This document shows, in pieces, positions 34,758-43,958 of a stretch of DNA of 64,000 nucleotides (positions are counted from its first letter, which is position 1; each line of letters opens with the position of its first letter). The stretch lies in contig JADQAZ010000001.1 of the NCBI GenBank assembly GCA_018524345.1, positions 1,364,001-1,428,000 on the forward strand. The letters run 5' to 3'. Both the position numbers and the translations under genes were made by a program. This stretch comes from Harenicola maris. GTDB taxonomy: Bacteria > Pseudomonadota > Alphaproteobacteria > Rhodobacterales > Rhodobacteraceae. The notes under the pieces were generated by a model. It ran no database searches. It was not told the origin of the DNA and saw nothing but the letters and a program-made list of their open reading frames with translations.

Positions 34758-35939
34758 ATGTTTCTCCCCTTCTTTGAAAAACTGCGCGAAACCGGCGTGC
34801 CGGTGTCTTTGCGCGAATACCTCGCCTTTCTGGACGGTATGGCCGCAGGGCTGGTCACCTATGACGTCGACGGTTTCTACGTCCTCGCCCGCACCGCCAT
34901 GGTCAAGGACGAGCGCCACCTAGACCGTTTCGACCGCGCCTTCGCCGCCGCCTTCTCGGGGCTGGAGGGGATCTCCGAACAACAGGTGATGGAGGCCGTC
35001 GACCTGCCCGCCGAATGGCTGGAAAAAATGGCCGAAAAACACCTCACACCCGAGGAAAAGGCCGAGATCGAGGCCCTTGGCGGTTTCGACAAACTCATGG
35101 AAACCCTCAAAAAACGCCTTGAGGAACAAAAGGGCCGCCATCAGGGCGGCTCCAAATGGGTCGGCACGGCAGGCACCTCCCCCTTCGGCGCCTACGGCTA
35201 CAACCCCGAGGGCGTGCGCATCGGCCAGAACGAGAGCCGCCACCAACGCGCCGTCAAAGTCTGGGACAAACGCAATTTCCGCAATCTCGACGACTCCGTC
35301 GAACTGGGCACCCGCAACATCAAGGTCGCGCTCAAACGTCTGCGCCACTGGGCCCGCGACGGCGCAGCAGAGGAGCTTGACCTAGACGGCACCATCCGCG
35401 CCACCGCCGAACACGGCTACCTCGACGTCAAAACCCGGCCCGAGCGGCGCAACGCGGTCAAGGTGCTCCTGTTCCTCGATGTCGGCGGCTCCATGGACCC
35501 CTATATCAAACTGGTCGAGGAACTCTTCTCCGCCGCCCGCGCCGAATTCAAACACCTCGAATATTACTACTTCCACAACTGTCTGTATGAGGGCGTCTGG
35601 CGCGACAATGCCCGCCGCTGGACAGAGCAAATCCCCACATGGGAGGTGCTGAACAAATACGGGCCGGATTACAAATGCATCTTCGTCGGCGATGCCTCCA
35701 TGTCCCCCTATGAGGTCGCCTATCCGGGCGGTGCCAATGAACACTGGAACGCCGAAGCCGGAGAGACATGGCTGCGCCGCGCCTGCGCCCAATGGCCCCA
35801 ACACCTCTGGCTCAACCCCCTGAACGAGCGGCACTGGCAATACACCCAAAGCGTCGGCATGATCCGCGAAATCTTCGCGGACCAAATGGTCCCCATGACG
35901 CTGGACGGCATCACCCGCGGGATGAAGGTCCTTACCTAA
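34758..35939 (+). CDS. VWA-domain CoxE-like protein
   Basis: This 393-residue protein has an N-terminal helical region with LREYLAFLDGMAAGLV, a charged linker (about 100-140), and a VWA domain starting at LLFLDVGGSMDPYI. The metal-site motif is the DxGGS variant rather than DxSxS, as is usual for this CoxE-like subfamily. The partner of such proteins is often a MoxR-type AAA ATPase; none is seen beside it. Start supported by AAAGG 8 bp upstream. Confidence 0.88.
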   Translation: MFLPFFEKLRETGVPVSLREYLAFLDGMAAGLVTYDVDGFYVLARTAMVKDERHLDRFDRAFAAAFSGLEGISEQQVMEAVDLPAEWLEKMAEKHLTPEEKAEIEALGGFDKLMETLKKRLEEQKGRHQGGSKWVGTAGTSPFGAYGYNPEGVRIGQNESRHQRAVKVWDKRNFRNLDDSVELGTRNIKVALKRLRHWARDGAAEELDLDGTIRATAEHGYLDVKTRPERRNAVKVLLFLDVGGSMDPYIKLVEELFSAARAEFKHLEYYYFHNCLYEGVWRDNARRWTEQIPTWEVLNKYGPDYKCIFVGDASMSPYEVAYPGGANEHWNAEAGETWLRRACAQWPQHLWLNPLNERHWQYTQSVGMIREIFADQMVPMTLDGITRGMKVLT

Positions 35940-35954
35940 ACCACTGAAACAGAG

Positions 35955-36551
35955 TTAAAACTTCGGCTGAAACATCCAGTTCGCCGGATCGGCATCCCAC
36001 TCTTGCTGCTTCGTCACACGGTGATGCGAGGGCACGGTGACATCGTGCACCGGCTCCAGATTGGCATCAAACCGCGTCCATTCGCCCGAACTCAGGGCCG
36101 AGAACGGGTTGCCCACCGTATCTCCCCCCGACACCGGATTGTGCATATGCACCCGCGACAGCCGCACCCAAGGGACAAAGCTCCCCAGCTTGCGCGAGGC
36201 ATAGATCGTCACCCCCATCAGCGAGGCAACCTCCTTAATCAATTCCTCCGCATTGCCGACCGAGCAATTGTGCAAAACCATAAAACCGTTCTCGCGAAAC
36301 AAATCGCCCAAATCCATGAACTCGTTCCAATATTCCTCATAATTGCTCATCCTGATCCAATCATCGCCCAGCTGAAAACTGTGCGAGGTGCCGTGATCAA
36401 AGATATGCAACTCGCTCAGACGGTTCTTCTTGGCCTTGGCCTTCACCCCGTCAATCAGGTCCTGCGTGCTGGTAAAGGTGATCTCCCCCACGACCAACTT
36501 GCGGGTCAACCACCCCACAGAGTCGCGCCCGTCCACCGCCGTAATGCGCAT
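35955..36551 (-). CDS. DUF4347-like protein A of a tandem paralogous pair
   Basis: This 198-residue protein has the central pattern of DUF4347: SELHIFDHGTSHSFQLGDDWI (His53-Gly54) followed by ENGFMVLHNCSVGNAEELIKEVASLMGVTIYAS (Cys96). DUF4347 normally sits at the front of large RTX or cadherin-like proteins; here it stands alone. The H-G and C spacing resembles clan CD (caspase-like) peptidases, an inference from pattern only. No signal peptide. It is followed by a paralogue 180 bp upstream on the same strand. Function unknown. Confidence 0.6.
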   Translation of the reverse strand: MRITAVDGRDSVGWLTRKLVVGEITFTSTQDLIDGVKAKAKKNRLSELHIFDHGTSHSFQLGDDWIRMSNYEEYWNEFMDLGDLFRENGFMVLHNCSVGNAEELIKEVASLMGVTIYASRKLGSFVPWVRLSRVHMHNPVSGGDTVGNPFSALSSGEWTRFDANLEPVHDVTVPSHHRVTKQQEWDADPANWMFQPKF

Positions 36552-36731
36552 GCCCTTGCCTCCCGATTGGGTCCCAAGGGGCGCAACAGATACAATAACA
36601 GGCCCCGAAACGGAACATTGGCGCCTGAATGAAAGCGGCGCGATGCAGGCAGTCTATCACAATATCCGCGCTCAAGACACGATCACAGCCACCCCGTGAA
36701 AAAACCGCCATTTCCCGCCAAGCAAGGCCGC

Positions 36732-37364
36732 TTAGGGCATGACTTTGTCATAGCGCGGCACCCTGCTCGGAATCCAGTTCTTGCTTGCGTGACTGGACAC
36801 TTTCACCGCACGGACGACTTCCCCCGTCGGGCTAAACCGGCTCCAGCCCCCATCATTGCCATCTACAAAATACTCAATCCAGCTGGGGTCATATGCGCCA
36901 TCGAAATTCTGACTGCCATCCGGTTTGAGGAAACCGTCTTGTGACGAAGGCACGCGCCAATCAGCAGGCGTGCCGAAATGAACCGAGGCATAAACGTCTC
37001 GACCCACGGTTGCGGCCAGCCACTTCATCAACTCTACATCTTGGCCAACAAGACAGTTGTGAAGGCAGAAAAAGCCACCCGGCGCGATGTTGCGTCCAAG
37101 CTTGCGGAACTGTGCTTCATAGCTACTGCGGTCCCAATGCATGATCACATCGTCTCCAACTTGAAAGCTGTTTATAAGCCCGTGATCCCACAAATGAAGC
37201 TCGGACACCTTGCGGCGCCCCCCCGCCTCTGCATTGACCCCGACAACGCCTTCTACAAGATCATCCACGCTTCTGATGATGATGTAATCAAGCCAGCGCG
37301 TGAGATGAAGAAGGCGTGAAAACGCTCCGGCAAAATCACTGTCATCAATCGCAGCTAAAAACAT
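36732..37364 (-). CDS. DUF4347-like protein B of a tandem paralogous pair
   Basis: This 210-residue paralogue of the neighbouring gene shares KVSELHLWDHGLINSFQVGDDVI (His61-Gly62) and GGFFCLHNCLVGQDVELMKWLAATVGRDVYAS (Cys104). The termini diverge. Its composition is more AT-rich than most genes here. The start at 37364 has GAAGGG about 10 bp upstream. It precedes copy A on the same strand; the 180-bp gap suggests possible separate expression. No toxin, immunity or secretion gene is adjacent. Function unknown. Confidence 0.6.
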   Translation of the reverse strand: MFLAAIDDSDFAGAFSRLLHLTRWLDYIIIRSVDDLVEGVVGVNAEAGGRRKVSELHLWDHGLINSFQVGDDVIMHWDRSSYEAQFRKLGRNIAPGGFFCLHNCLVGQDVELMKWLAATVGRDVYASVHFGTPADWRVPSSQDGFLKPDGSQNFDGAYDPSWIEYFVDGNDGGWSRFSPTGEVVRAVKVSSHASKNWIPSRVPRYDKVMP

Positions 37365-37642
37365 ATGTGCAATCCCTTCGGCATCTCCTCCAAGAAGGAT
37401 ACCATGTCGTCGGGCCTAGGACGAAAGCTTTTACCCATCAGATTGTCGTTTCACGTTCTGTTAACGGCGCACGCCCCGTTAACCCCGCCAATCTGCACAA
37501 TCGTATGCATCGGATGTGCATCACTTGTGCATCAGGTGTGACCAGAATTTTCGGAGCAAATTCTGCACCTTAACCCCTGATTCCCCAGTATCCCGCATTT
37601 TCTTTGCTTCACAGCGATGCACACAGGCCCTACCTATGGGTC

Positions 37643-38356
37643 ATGCTCAGGCTCACCCCCATCTTCCTCGCGCTGCTTTATGGCCTTGCCATGTATCGCT
37701 TCTCCGCATGGCGCACCGCCCGCGAACTCGACGCCCGCTCTACAGAGCTCGTCGATCCCATCCTTGGCGTGCTAACACAGCAGATGGCGCAGGCCTTGGA
37801 TCTGGAGCGGATCAAGGTCTATATCTACGAGGTCGCCCCCATCAACGGCCTCGCCGCGCCGGATGGGCGGATCTTCATAACCCGCGGATTTTTCAACGAA
37901 TATCGCAAGGGCAAGGTCAAGGCGGACGAGCTTGCCTCGGTCATCGCCCATGAGCTGGGCCATGTCGCCCTTGGCCATTCGCGCCGCCGCATGATCGACT
38001 TCTCCGGCCAGAACGCCGCCCGCGTCGTCCTCGCCACCCTCTTGGGCCGCATCATCCCCTTCGCCGGTGTCTGGATCGCCAATGGCCTCATGCGCCTGTT
38101 GTCCGCAGGCCTGTCGCGCCGCGACGAATACGAGGCCGACAGCTACGCCGCCGCCCTGCTGACCCGCGCAGGCATTGGCACAGAGGGCCAGAAATCCCTT
38201 CTGGCCAAGCTCGAAGCCCTCAGCGGCGGCCGCGCCAAATCCGCCCCCGCATGGCTGATGAGCCACCCCGAAACCTCCGAACGGATCGCGGCCATCAAGG
38301 CCCTTGAACTGCGCTGGTCACAGGCCCGTCTCGAGGGGGATAGCGAGGGGTCATAG
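37643..38356 (+). CDS. M48-family metalloprotease
   Basis: This 237-residue protein has an N-terminal membrane segment (about 4-20). The zinc-binding HELGH motif is at 103-107, with the third-ligand glutamate in SRRDEYEADSYAA. DGRIFITRGFF is the usual substrate-strand segment. It has only the core M48 domain, like small membrane-associated family members involved in envelope quality control. The ATG at 37643 has a weak ribosome binding site; 13 upstream codons are also open. Confidence 0.88.
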   Translation: MLRLTPIFLALLYGLAMYRFSAWRTARELDARSTELVDPILGVLTQQMAQALDLERIKVYIYEVAPINGLAAPDGRIFITRGFFNEYRKGKVKADELASVIAHELGHVALGHSRRRMIDFSGQNAARVVLATLLGRIIPFAGVWIANGLMRLLSAGLSRRDEYEADSYAAALLTRAGIGTEGQKSLLAKLEALSGGRAKSAPAWLMSHPETSERIAAIKALELRWSQARLEGDSEGS

Positions 38357-38395
38357 GGGCTCTGCCCCCGGCCTTCGGCCTCCCCCGGGATATTT
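38356..38395. repeat. Roseobacter-type intergenic GC-rich repeat
   Basis: GGGGC-TCT-GCCCC followed by GGCC-TTC-GGCC and then CTCCCCCGGGATATTT is a module I recognise as recurring between genes in Roseobacter-group genomes. It lies between the convergent M48 and PIN genes and may act as a terminator or REP-like element. Copy number could not be checked. Confidence 0.5.
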
Positions 38396-38425
38396 ACCGC
38401 CAATAAGAAACAGGGCGAATTTTTT

Positions 38426-38962
38426 CTAGGATTCCAGTGCCTTGCCAAGGCGGGGCATGCGGGCTTTTTTCATCAGTTTGCGCATGGTCCAGTCCTCGCC
38501 CGACAGCCTGCGCGCGGTGTGCAAGGTGGCCTCGGCCACCTGTGTCATGGCTTCCGGCGCGGCGTGGTAGAGGCCGAGCAGGAAGGCATCGGGATCGGAG
38601 CGGCTCAGCCCCTCCTCCGCCAGTATCTGGCGCGGGAAATCCTTGGCGTTCATCGTCAGGATCACATCGGCGGAGCCGTGGATCGCGGCGGCCAGAACGT
38701 GGATGTCATTTTCGTCGGGCAGCCAGAGGCGAGCCTCGAGCCCCGGGTGGGGTTTGACGCAGGCCTTGGGAAAGCGCAGGCGGGTTTGGGCGATCTCGAT
38801 CTCGCCCTGCTCTGCAGGGCCATTGCGCGCGGCGGCGCGGCGCCATTCCTCCAGCAGGCGCTCTGACCAGAGCGCCTCGAAGAGGCCCTGCTGCGCCGCC
38901 CCAAGCACCATTTCGCGCATGACCGTGGGGTAAAGAACGCAGGCGTCTATCAATACTTTCAT
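38426..38962 (-). CDS. PIN-domain protein, RSP_2648 type
   Basis: This 178-residue protein has a PIN-type nuclease core: Asp6 in KVLIDACVLYP, an acidic pair in LPDENDIHVLAAAIHGSAD and TMNAKDFP near 103-110. Unlike VapC toxins it is encoded without an antitoxin. It overlaps the RNA methyltransferase gene (ATGA). This arrangement is conserved in Rhodobacter as RSP_2648/RSP_2647, suggesting a role in RNA metabolism rather than a toxin module (inference). Confidence 0.85.
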   Translation of the reverse strand: MKVLIDACVLYPTVMREMVLGAAQQGLFEALWSERLLEEWRRAAARNGPAEQGEIEIAQTRLRFPKACVKPHPGLEARLWLPDENDIHVLAAAIHGSADVILTMNAKDFPRQILAEEGLSRSDPDAFLLGLYHAAPEAMTQVAEATLHTARRLSGEDWTMRKLMKKARMPRLGKALES

Positions 38963-40164
38963 GGGTTTAGGCGGAAGAACAGCGCCTTGAGGTAGCCGCT
39001 TTCGGCCAGTTGCGGCAGCTGCGGATGGTCCGGTCCTGCAAAGCCGGTGTGGAGCATCTGCGCCCGCCGTCCGCCGCGCCCGATCCCGCGGGCCGAGGCA
39101 TTGCGGAATTTTGTCAGGTCCGCCGCGTGGGAGCAGGAGCAGAGCCCGAGCACACCGCCCGGCGCCACCAGAGGCGCCGCCAGCCGCGCCACCCGCTCAT
39201 AGGCGCGCAGGCCCGCCTCCAGCGCCTTGCGGTTGGGGGCAAAGGCAGGGGGATCGCAGATTACCATATCGAAGGTCGCGCCCTCTTTGGCCAGGGCCTC
39301 CATCTGGGCGAAGGCATCGCCTTTGCGCAGAGTCAGGGCGCTTTGCCCCATAGCCTTGGCGCCCGCCGCGGCCAGATCCAGCGCAGGCTGCGATCCGTCG
39401 ATGCAGGTGACTTCCGAGGCGCCAGCGGCCAGTGCCGCAAGGCCAAATCCGCCCACATGGGAGAAGACATCGAGCACCTTTGCCCCCTTGGCAAAGCGGG
39501 CTGCAAAGGCGTGGTTGGGCCGCTGGTCATAGAACAGGCCGGTCTTCTGCCCGCCCAAGAGGTCGGCCATGTAGATCGCGCCATTCATGGAGACCTCAAC
39601 CGGCCCCTCAAGCGCCCCGGCCAGCAGGGTTGTCTCATCCTCGCCATCGAGGCCCTCTAGCCCGCGGGCGCGGCCGGAGGCGTTCTTTACAACGGTTTTG
39701 ACGCCGGTGACCTCCTGCAAGGCGGCGCTCAGGGGGCCAATCAGATGCTCGGCCCATGCGGCATTGGGCTGGATCACAGCAGCATCGCCGAACCTGTCGA
39801 TCACCACGCCAGGCAGGCCGTCGGCCTCCGCATGGATCAGCCGGTAGAAGGGCGCATCGAACAGGCGCGCACGCAGGTCCAGCGCCGTTTGCAGGCGCGC
39901 GGCCAGCCAGCTTTGGTCAATCACAGCCGCCGGATCTGAGTCCAGCATCCGCGCAATCAGCTTGGACTGCGGGTTCACGGCAACCACGCCCATGGGGCGA
40001 CGCTCCGCGTCCTCCAACAGGGCGATGGTGCCCGGTGTCATGGCTTTGGTGCGCCGGTCGGTGACAAGCTCATCGCCGTAGACCCAAGGGAAGCCGTGCC
40101 GTATGGCGCGGGCCTCTGCCTTGGGACGCAGGCGGACGGTGGGAAGGGGATCAGAATGGGACAT
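38959..40164 (-). CDS. Class I SAM-dependent RNA methyltransferase, RlmI-like (RSP_2647 type)
   Basis: This 401-residue protein has an N-terminal PUA-like domain (RHGFPWVYGDELV). The C-terminal Rossmann methyltransferase domain has VLDVFSHVGGFGLAALAAGASEVTCID for SAM binding and the catalytic motif DMVICDPPAF. A late CSCSH segment is typical of RlmI-type 23S rRNA m5C methyltransferases. The exact target nucleotide is not readable. Its TGA overlaps the PIN gene start. Confidence 0.9.
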   Translation of the reverse strand: MSHSDPLPTVRLRPKAEARAIRHGFPWVYGDELVTDRRTKAMTPGTIALLEDAERRPMGVVAVNPQSKLIARMLDSDPAAVIDQSWLAARLQTALDLRARLFDAPFYRLIHAEADGLPGVVIDRFGDAAVIQPNAAWAEHLIGPLSAALQEVTGVKTVVKNASGRARGLEGLDGEDETTLLAGALEGPVEVSMNGAIYMADLLGGQKTGLFYDQRPNHAFAARFAKGAKVLDVFSHVGGFGLAALAAGASEVTCIDGSQPALDLAAAGAKAMGQSALTLRKGDAFAQMEALAKEGATFDMVICDPPAFAPNRKALEAGLRAYERVARLAAPLVAPGGVLGLCSCSHAADLTKFRNASARGIGRGGRRAQMLHTGFAGPDHPQLPQLAESGYLKALFFRLNP

Positions 40165-40204
40165 GCCCGCGCCTTACCCTGCCCCGCCGCGATGTGAAAG
40201 GGGT

Positions 40205-40342
40205 TTAGCGGTAAACGCGCATGCCCCAGTTGATATCGGGGTCAATGGTATGGCTGGCTTTGGCCACGGGCGCATTGCGCGCGCAACCGGTCAGAAGCCC
40301 GGCGCATACAAGGCCTACAAGAGCGATCATCGTTGGTTTCAT
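40205..40342 (-). CDS. Small lipoprotein (45 residues)
   Basis: The frame from ATG 40342 (AAAGGA 7 bp upstream) encodes a lipoprotein signal with lipobox LLTGC (cysteine near 20). A short mature tail of about 25 residues ends WGMRVYR. It is too short for a domain. It lies 40 bp upstream of the RNA methyltransferase gene on the same strand. Confidence 0.6.
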   Translation of the reverse strand: MKPTMIALVGLVCAGLLTGCARNAPVAKASHTIDPDINWGMRVYR

Positions 40343-40537
40343 CGGCTTTCCTTTACGGACCCTTCGCGTATCAGGCGGGGCCCTGTCTGACTGCTTCGTT
40401 TTGGTTGGGGGCCTTTCGCCGCTTGACCCCTCATTTTGCAGGCACATTACCCCAGTTTGCCGCCCCTGTGGTTACCTTGGGGCAACACAGCCGCGCTAAT
40501 CCACGCGCGAGGGGCTAAGGCGCGGGCATTGAACAGC

Positions 40538-40566
40538 AAAAAGGCGGCGCATTACCGCCGCCTTTT
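40538..40566 (-). terminator. Intrinsic terminator of the DUF6778 gene
   Basis: GGCGGCG and CGCCGCC pair (40543-40562, loop CATTAC) and are followed on the minus strand by TTTTT. It lies about 26 bp after the stop of the DUF6778 gene and also has TTTT on the plus strand. Confidence 0.85.
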
Positions 40567-40588
40567 CAAATCTGTGGCCGAAAGAGCG

Positions 40589-41197
40589 TTACGCCTTGGG
40601 GCCGAGTTCCTTGACGATCACGCTGGAAAGGTGCTGCGAGATCCGCGATTTCTGGGTGATGCCCTGCATCTCTGCGGCCAGAGCGCGGGTGCCGGCATAG
40701 GCCCGTAGGGGTGCCTCTACCTTGCGGCTTTCCAGAACCTCGCCAGTCTGTGCGTCGCGCACGGTCAGGCGGAAGTCGATGTCATGCCACTGAAAACCCG
40801 TGGCTGAGTGGTAACGCGCTTTTTCGGTCAGGGCGTGGAAGCGGGTGACTTCGACGTCCACAACAACCGGCGTGCCGGATGTCAGGCGCGCGGCCCCTGC
40901 TGTCAGAGCGTCTTGCACGATCTTTTGCACCTGATCATGACGGTTGCCGCGTGGATCCTCACGCCAGACGATGTCGGCCTTGGGATAAAGGGCATCCGCC
41001 TCGGACACGATCAGCTTGGAAGGCACGATCACGTTCACCTTCTGCACGGCGTAGTAGTCGCCGGTGATGCTGGCTGTCTGCTGGGTTGCGGCCTCAAGAG
41101 GCGCCCCGCGGGTGGCTGTTTCGGTTGGTACGGAAGTGGTGCAGGCCGCAACGGATGCCGTTGCAAGTGCCAGTGCAATAAGTTTGATCTGTTTCAT
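40589..41197 (-). CDS. DUF6778-type lipoprotein
   Basis: This 202-residue protein has a lipoprotein signal with lipobox VAACT near 17-20. The mature part has the regular strand pattern of periplasmic or outer-membrane-attached proteins (VVVDVEVTRFHALTEKARY, DIDFRLTVRDAQTGEVLESRKVEAPLRAY). It resembles the DUF6778 family found mainly in Rhodobacteraceae. Function unknown. Single gene with its own terminator. Confidence 0.75.
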   Translation of the reverse strand: MKQIKLIALALATASVAACTTSVPTETATRGAPLEAATQQTASITGDYYAVQKVNVIVPSKLIVSEADALYPKADIVWREDPRGNRHDQVQKIVQDALTAGAARLTSGTPVVVDVEVTRFHALTEKARYHSATGFQWHDIDFRLTVRDAQTGEVLESRKVEAPLRAYAGTRALAAEMQGITQKSRISQHLSSVIVKELGPKA

Positions 41198-41435
41198 GTC
41201 TCGGTATCCTTTGGGCTTTTGTCCCTTTGCTCGATGACAGGGAAATGAACCGGAAATGGGGCGGAATTGAGAAAATCCTGTTGCAGATCAACGGCATTTT
41301 ACGAATTGGAAACAATCATCGGCTATGGTCGGGCTACGGCGGCGGTTTGTGGTTTTTGCAGGGCGGCGCGGGCTTCCCCTAGGGCAGGGTATCGCGGATG
41401 ATTCGCCGATAAATGGTGACTTCTCCGCAGTGTGA

Positions 41436-41465
41436 TTGAACTGTTAGCGCTATCAGTGCTATGTC
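41436..41465 (+). promoter_or_regulatory. edd promoter with LacI-type operator
   Basis: TGTTAGCGCTATCA (41442-41455) differs from the palindrome TGTTAGCGCTAACA, a form typical of LacI-family operators, at one position. It lies between a TTGAAC -35 (41436-41441) and a TATGTC -10-like element (41460-41465), so a bound repressor would block transcription. The rest of the 336-bp gap (41198-41533) shows no gene. The regulator is not in the window. Confidence 0.5.
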
Positions 41466-41533
41466 ACCCCTGACACCGACTCAGCCACCCCAGCGGCGGG
41501 TTTCCCGCCTGCCCCACCTATTGAGGAAGCCAC

Positions 41534-43339
41534 ATGTCCCTGCATCCGGTTCTCGAACAAGTCACCCAACGGATCATTGATCGCAGCGCCGAAACCCGCG
41601 GTGCCTATCTCGAACGGATCGGGGCCGCTGGCTCTGACGGGCCGGTGCGCGCGCATCTGACCTGCGGCAATCAGGCCCACGCCTATGCCGCCATGGGCAC
41701 CGACCAGAACGCTCTGGCCACGGAACGTGCGCCGAATTTAGGAATTATTACCGCCTTCAACGATATGCTTTCCGCACATCAACCGTTCGAAACCTATCCG
41801 AACCTGATCAAGGATGCCGCCCGCCGCGCGGGCGCAACCGCGCAGGTGGCAGGCGGCGTTCCCGCCATGTGCGACGGGGTCACACAGGGCCAGCCAGGGA
41901 TGGAGCTTTCGCTCTTCTCGCGCGATGTGATCGCCCTCGCGGCGGGGGTTGGCCTGTCGCACAATACATTCGACGCGGCGCTCTACCTTGGCGTCTGCGA
42001 TAAAATCGTGCCCGGCCTTGTGATCGCGGCGGCCACCTTTGGCCATATCCCGGCGGTGTTCCTGCCCGCCGGCCCGATGACCAGCGGCTTGCCGAACGAT
42101 GAAAAGGCCCGCGTGCGTCAGGAATACGCCAAGGGCAATGTGGGGCGCGAGGAACTCATGGCCGCCGAAATGGCCAGCTACCACGGCCCCGGCACCTGTA
42201 CCTTCTATGGCACCGCGAACTCCAACCAGATGTTGATGGAGGTTATGGGCCTGCATCTGCCCGGTGCCTCCTTCGTCAATCCCGGCACGCCCCTGCGCGA
42301 TGCGCTGACCGTGGCGGGCGTTGAGCGCGCGTTGCAGATCACCGCCCTCGGCAATGACTACCGCCCCGCGGGCGCGATCCTGTCGGAGAAGGCCTTCGTC
42401 AACGGCATCGTCGGGCTGATGGCCACGGGCGGCTCGACCAACCTGATCCTGCACCTGCCCGCCATGGCAAAAGCCGCCGGTATCCAACTGGATCTACAGG
42501 ATTTTTCCGATCTGTCGGAGGCAACGCCGCTGCTGGCCAAGGTCTATCCGAACGGCCTCGCCGATGTGAACCATTTCCACGCCGCAGGCGGCCTTGGCTA
42601 TCTGATCAGCCAGCTTCTCGAAATGGGCATGCTGCACCCCGATGCCACCACCGTCGGCGGCCAGACTCTTGCCGATTACACCGCCGAGCCCACGCTTGAG
42701 GGCGGCGAGCTCACGTGGAAACCGGGGCCAGAGGCCAGCCTGAACGAGAAAATCCTCCGCCCTGCCAGCGATCCTTTCCAGAAATCCGGCGGGCTGAAGG
42801 AGCTTAAAGGCAACCTCGGGCGCGGCGTGATCAAGGTCTCCGCCGTTGCGCCTGAACGCCATGTGGTCGAGGCCAAGGCACGGGTGTTTGAGGACCAGCA
42901 CGCGGTGAAGAAAGCCTTCCAAGCCGGTGAATTCACAGAAGATACCATCGTCGTCGTCCGCTTTCAGGGTCCCCGCGCCAATGGCATGCCAGAGCTTCAC
43001 TCGCTCACCCCGACCCTCGCCGTGCTGCAAGATCGCGGGCTGAAGGTCGCCCTTGTGACAGACGGGCGCATGTCCGGCGCATCGGGCAAGGTGCCTTCCG
43101 CCATCCATGTCTCGCCCGAGGCCGCCGCAGGTGGGCCGCTGGCGCGCATCGCCGATGGCGACCTGATCCGCCTCGACGCCACACAGGGCACGCTGGAGGT
43201 TCTGACCGAGGGCGCCCTTGACCGCCCCGTCAAAACGCCGGACCTCAGCGCCAACTCCCACGGCATCGGGCGCGAGCTGTTCGAAATGTTCCGCCAAACC
43301 GTCGGCCCGGCCACCGAAGGCGCCGGGGTGGTGGTTTAA
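41534..43339 (+). CDS. edd: 6-Phosphogluconate dehydratase
   Basis: This is the first dedicated enzyme of the Entner-Doudoroff pathway, converting 6-phosphogluconate to KDPG. The 601-residue IlvD/Edd-family Fe-S dehydratase has the cluster cysteine segments [17 protein letters not shown] and [38 protein letters not shown] at the C-terminal domain is diagnostic. GAGGAAG lies 8 bp upstream. Followed by a PPOX gene and eda in one likely operon, under a LacI-type operator. Confidence 0.97.
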   Translation: MSLHPVLEQVTQRIIDRSAETRGAYLERIGAAGSDGPVRAHLTCGNQAHAYAAMGTDQNALATERAPNLGIITAFNDMLSAHQPFETYPNLIKDAARRAGATAQVAGGVPAMCDGVTQGQPGMELSLFSRDVIALAAGVGLSHNTFDAALYLGVCDKIVPGLVIAAATFGHIPAVFLPAGPMTSGLPNDEKARVRQEYAKGNVGREELMAAEMASYHGPGTCTFYGTANSNQMLMEVMGLHLPGASFVNPGTPLRDALTVAGVERALQITALGNDYRPAGAILSEKAFVNGIVGLMATGGSTNLILHLPAMAKAAGIQLDLQDFSDLSEATPLLAKVYPNGLADVNHFHAAGGLGYLISQLLEMGMLHPDATTVGGQTLADYTAEPTLEGGELTWKPGPEASLNEKILRPASDPFQKSGGLKELKGNLGRGVIKVSAVAPERHVVEAKARVFEDQHAVKKAFQAGEFTEDTIVVVRFQGPRANGMPELHSLTPTLAVLQDRGLKVALVTDGRMSGASGKVPSAIHVSPEAAAGGPLARIADGDLIRLDATQGTLEVLTEGALDRPVKTPDLSANSHGIGRELFEMFRQTVGPATEGAGVVV

Positions 43340-43343
43340 CCCC

Positions 43344-43949
43344 GTGACCCAGTGGATTGAAAACCTTGAGGAATTGGAGGGGCTCTACGGCTCCCCCAAA
43401 CCCGCCGCCCTGCGCAAGGTCACATCCGCCCTCACGCCCGAATACGCCCGCCTGATCGCAGCCTCGCCCTTCTGCGCCCTCGCCACCGTCGGGCCGGAGG
43501 GCACCGATTGCTCGCCGCGCGGCGACGAGGGCCCGGTGGTAAGCGTGCTTGATCCAAGCACTCTCGCCCTGCCCGACTGGCGCGGCAATGACCGCATCGA
43601 CACCCTGCGCAATGTGGTCCGCGACCCGCGCGTCTCGCTGATGTTCCTGATCCCCGGCTCCGGCACGGTGATGCGCTGCAACGGCCGCGGCCGCCTCACG
43701 GCGGACCCGGCCATCACGGGCCCATTCGAACGCGGGGGCATTTTGCCGCGATCTGTGCTGGTGATCACCCTGCAAGAGGTTTACTTTCAATGCAGCCGGG
43801 CCGTGATGCGCTCCGGCCTGTGGTCCGGCAAGGTAACGCCGGATCTGCCCAAACCGGGCGAGGTTCTGGCCGCCATCACCGAAGGTGAGGTGGGCGGCCC
43901 TGATTATGATGCGAAATGGCCCGAACGGGCCGCAAAAACGATGTGGTAA
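43344..43949 (+). CDS. PPOX-type FMN-dependent flavoprotein (pyridoxamine 5'-phosphate oxidase family)
   Basis: This 201-residue protein starts at a GTG 4 bp after the edd stop. The split-barrel flavin domain shows PFCALATVGPEGTDCSPRGDEGPVV, DWRGNDRIDTLRNVVRDPRVSLMFLIPG and RCNGRGRLTADP, matching MSMEG_1061-like proteins. The substrate is unknown; relatives act on F420- or FMN-dependent reductions. Its location between edd and eda is unusual and implies co-expression with sugar-acid catabolism. Confidence 0.87.
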   Translation: MTQWIENLEELEGLYGSPKPAALRKVTSALTPEYARLIAASPFCALATVGPEGTDCSPRGDEGPVVSVLDPSTLALPDWRGNDRIDTLRNVVRDPRVSLMFLIPGSGTVMRCNGRGRLTADPAITGPFERGGILPRSVLVITLQEVYFQCSRAVMRSGLWSGKVTPDLPKPGEVLAAITEGEVGGPDYDAKWPERAAKTMW

Positions 43950-43958
43950 GGTAGTATT

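Noticed and set aside
38426-38962. PIN gene as a toxin of a toxin-antitoxin pair
   Set aside because: No small antitoxin gene adjoins it; it is translationally coupled to an RNA methyltransferase in an arrangement known from Rhodobacter.
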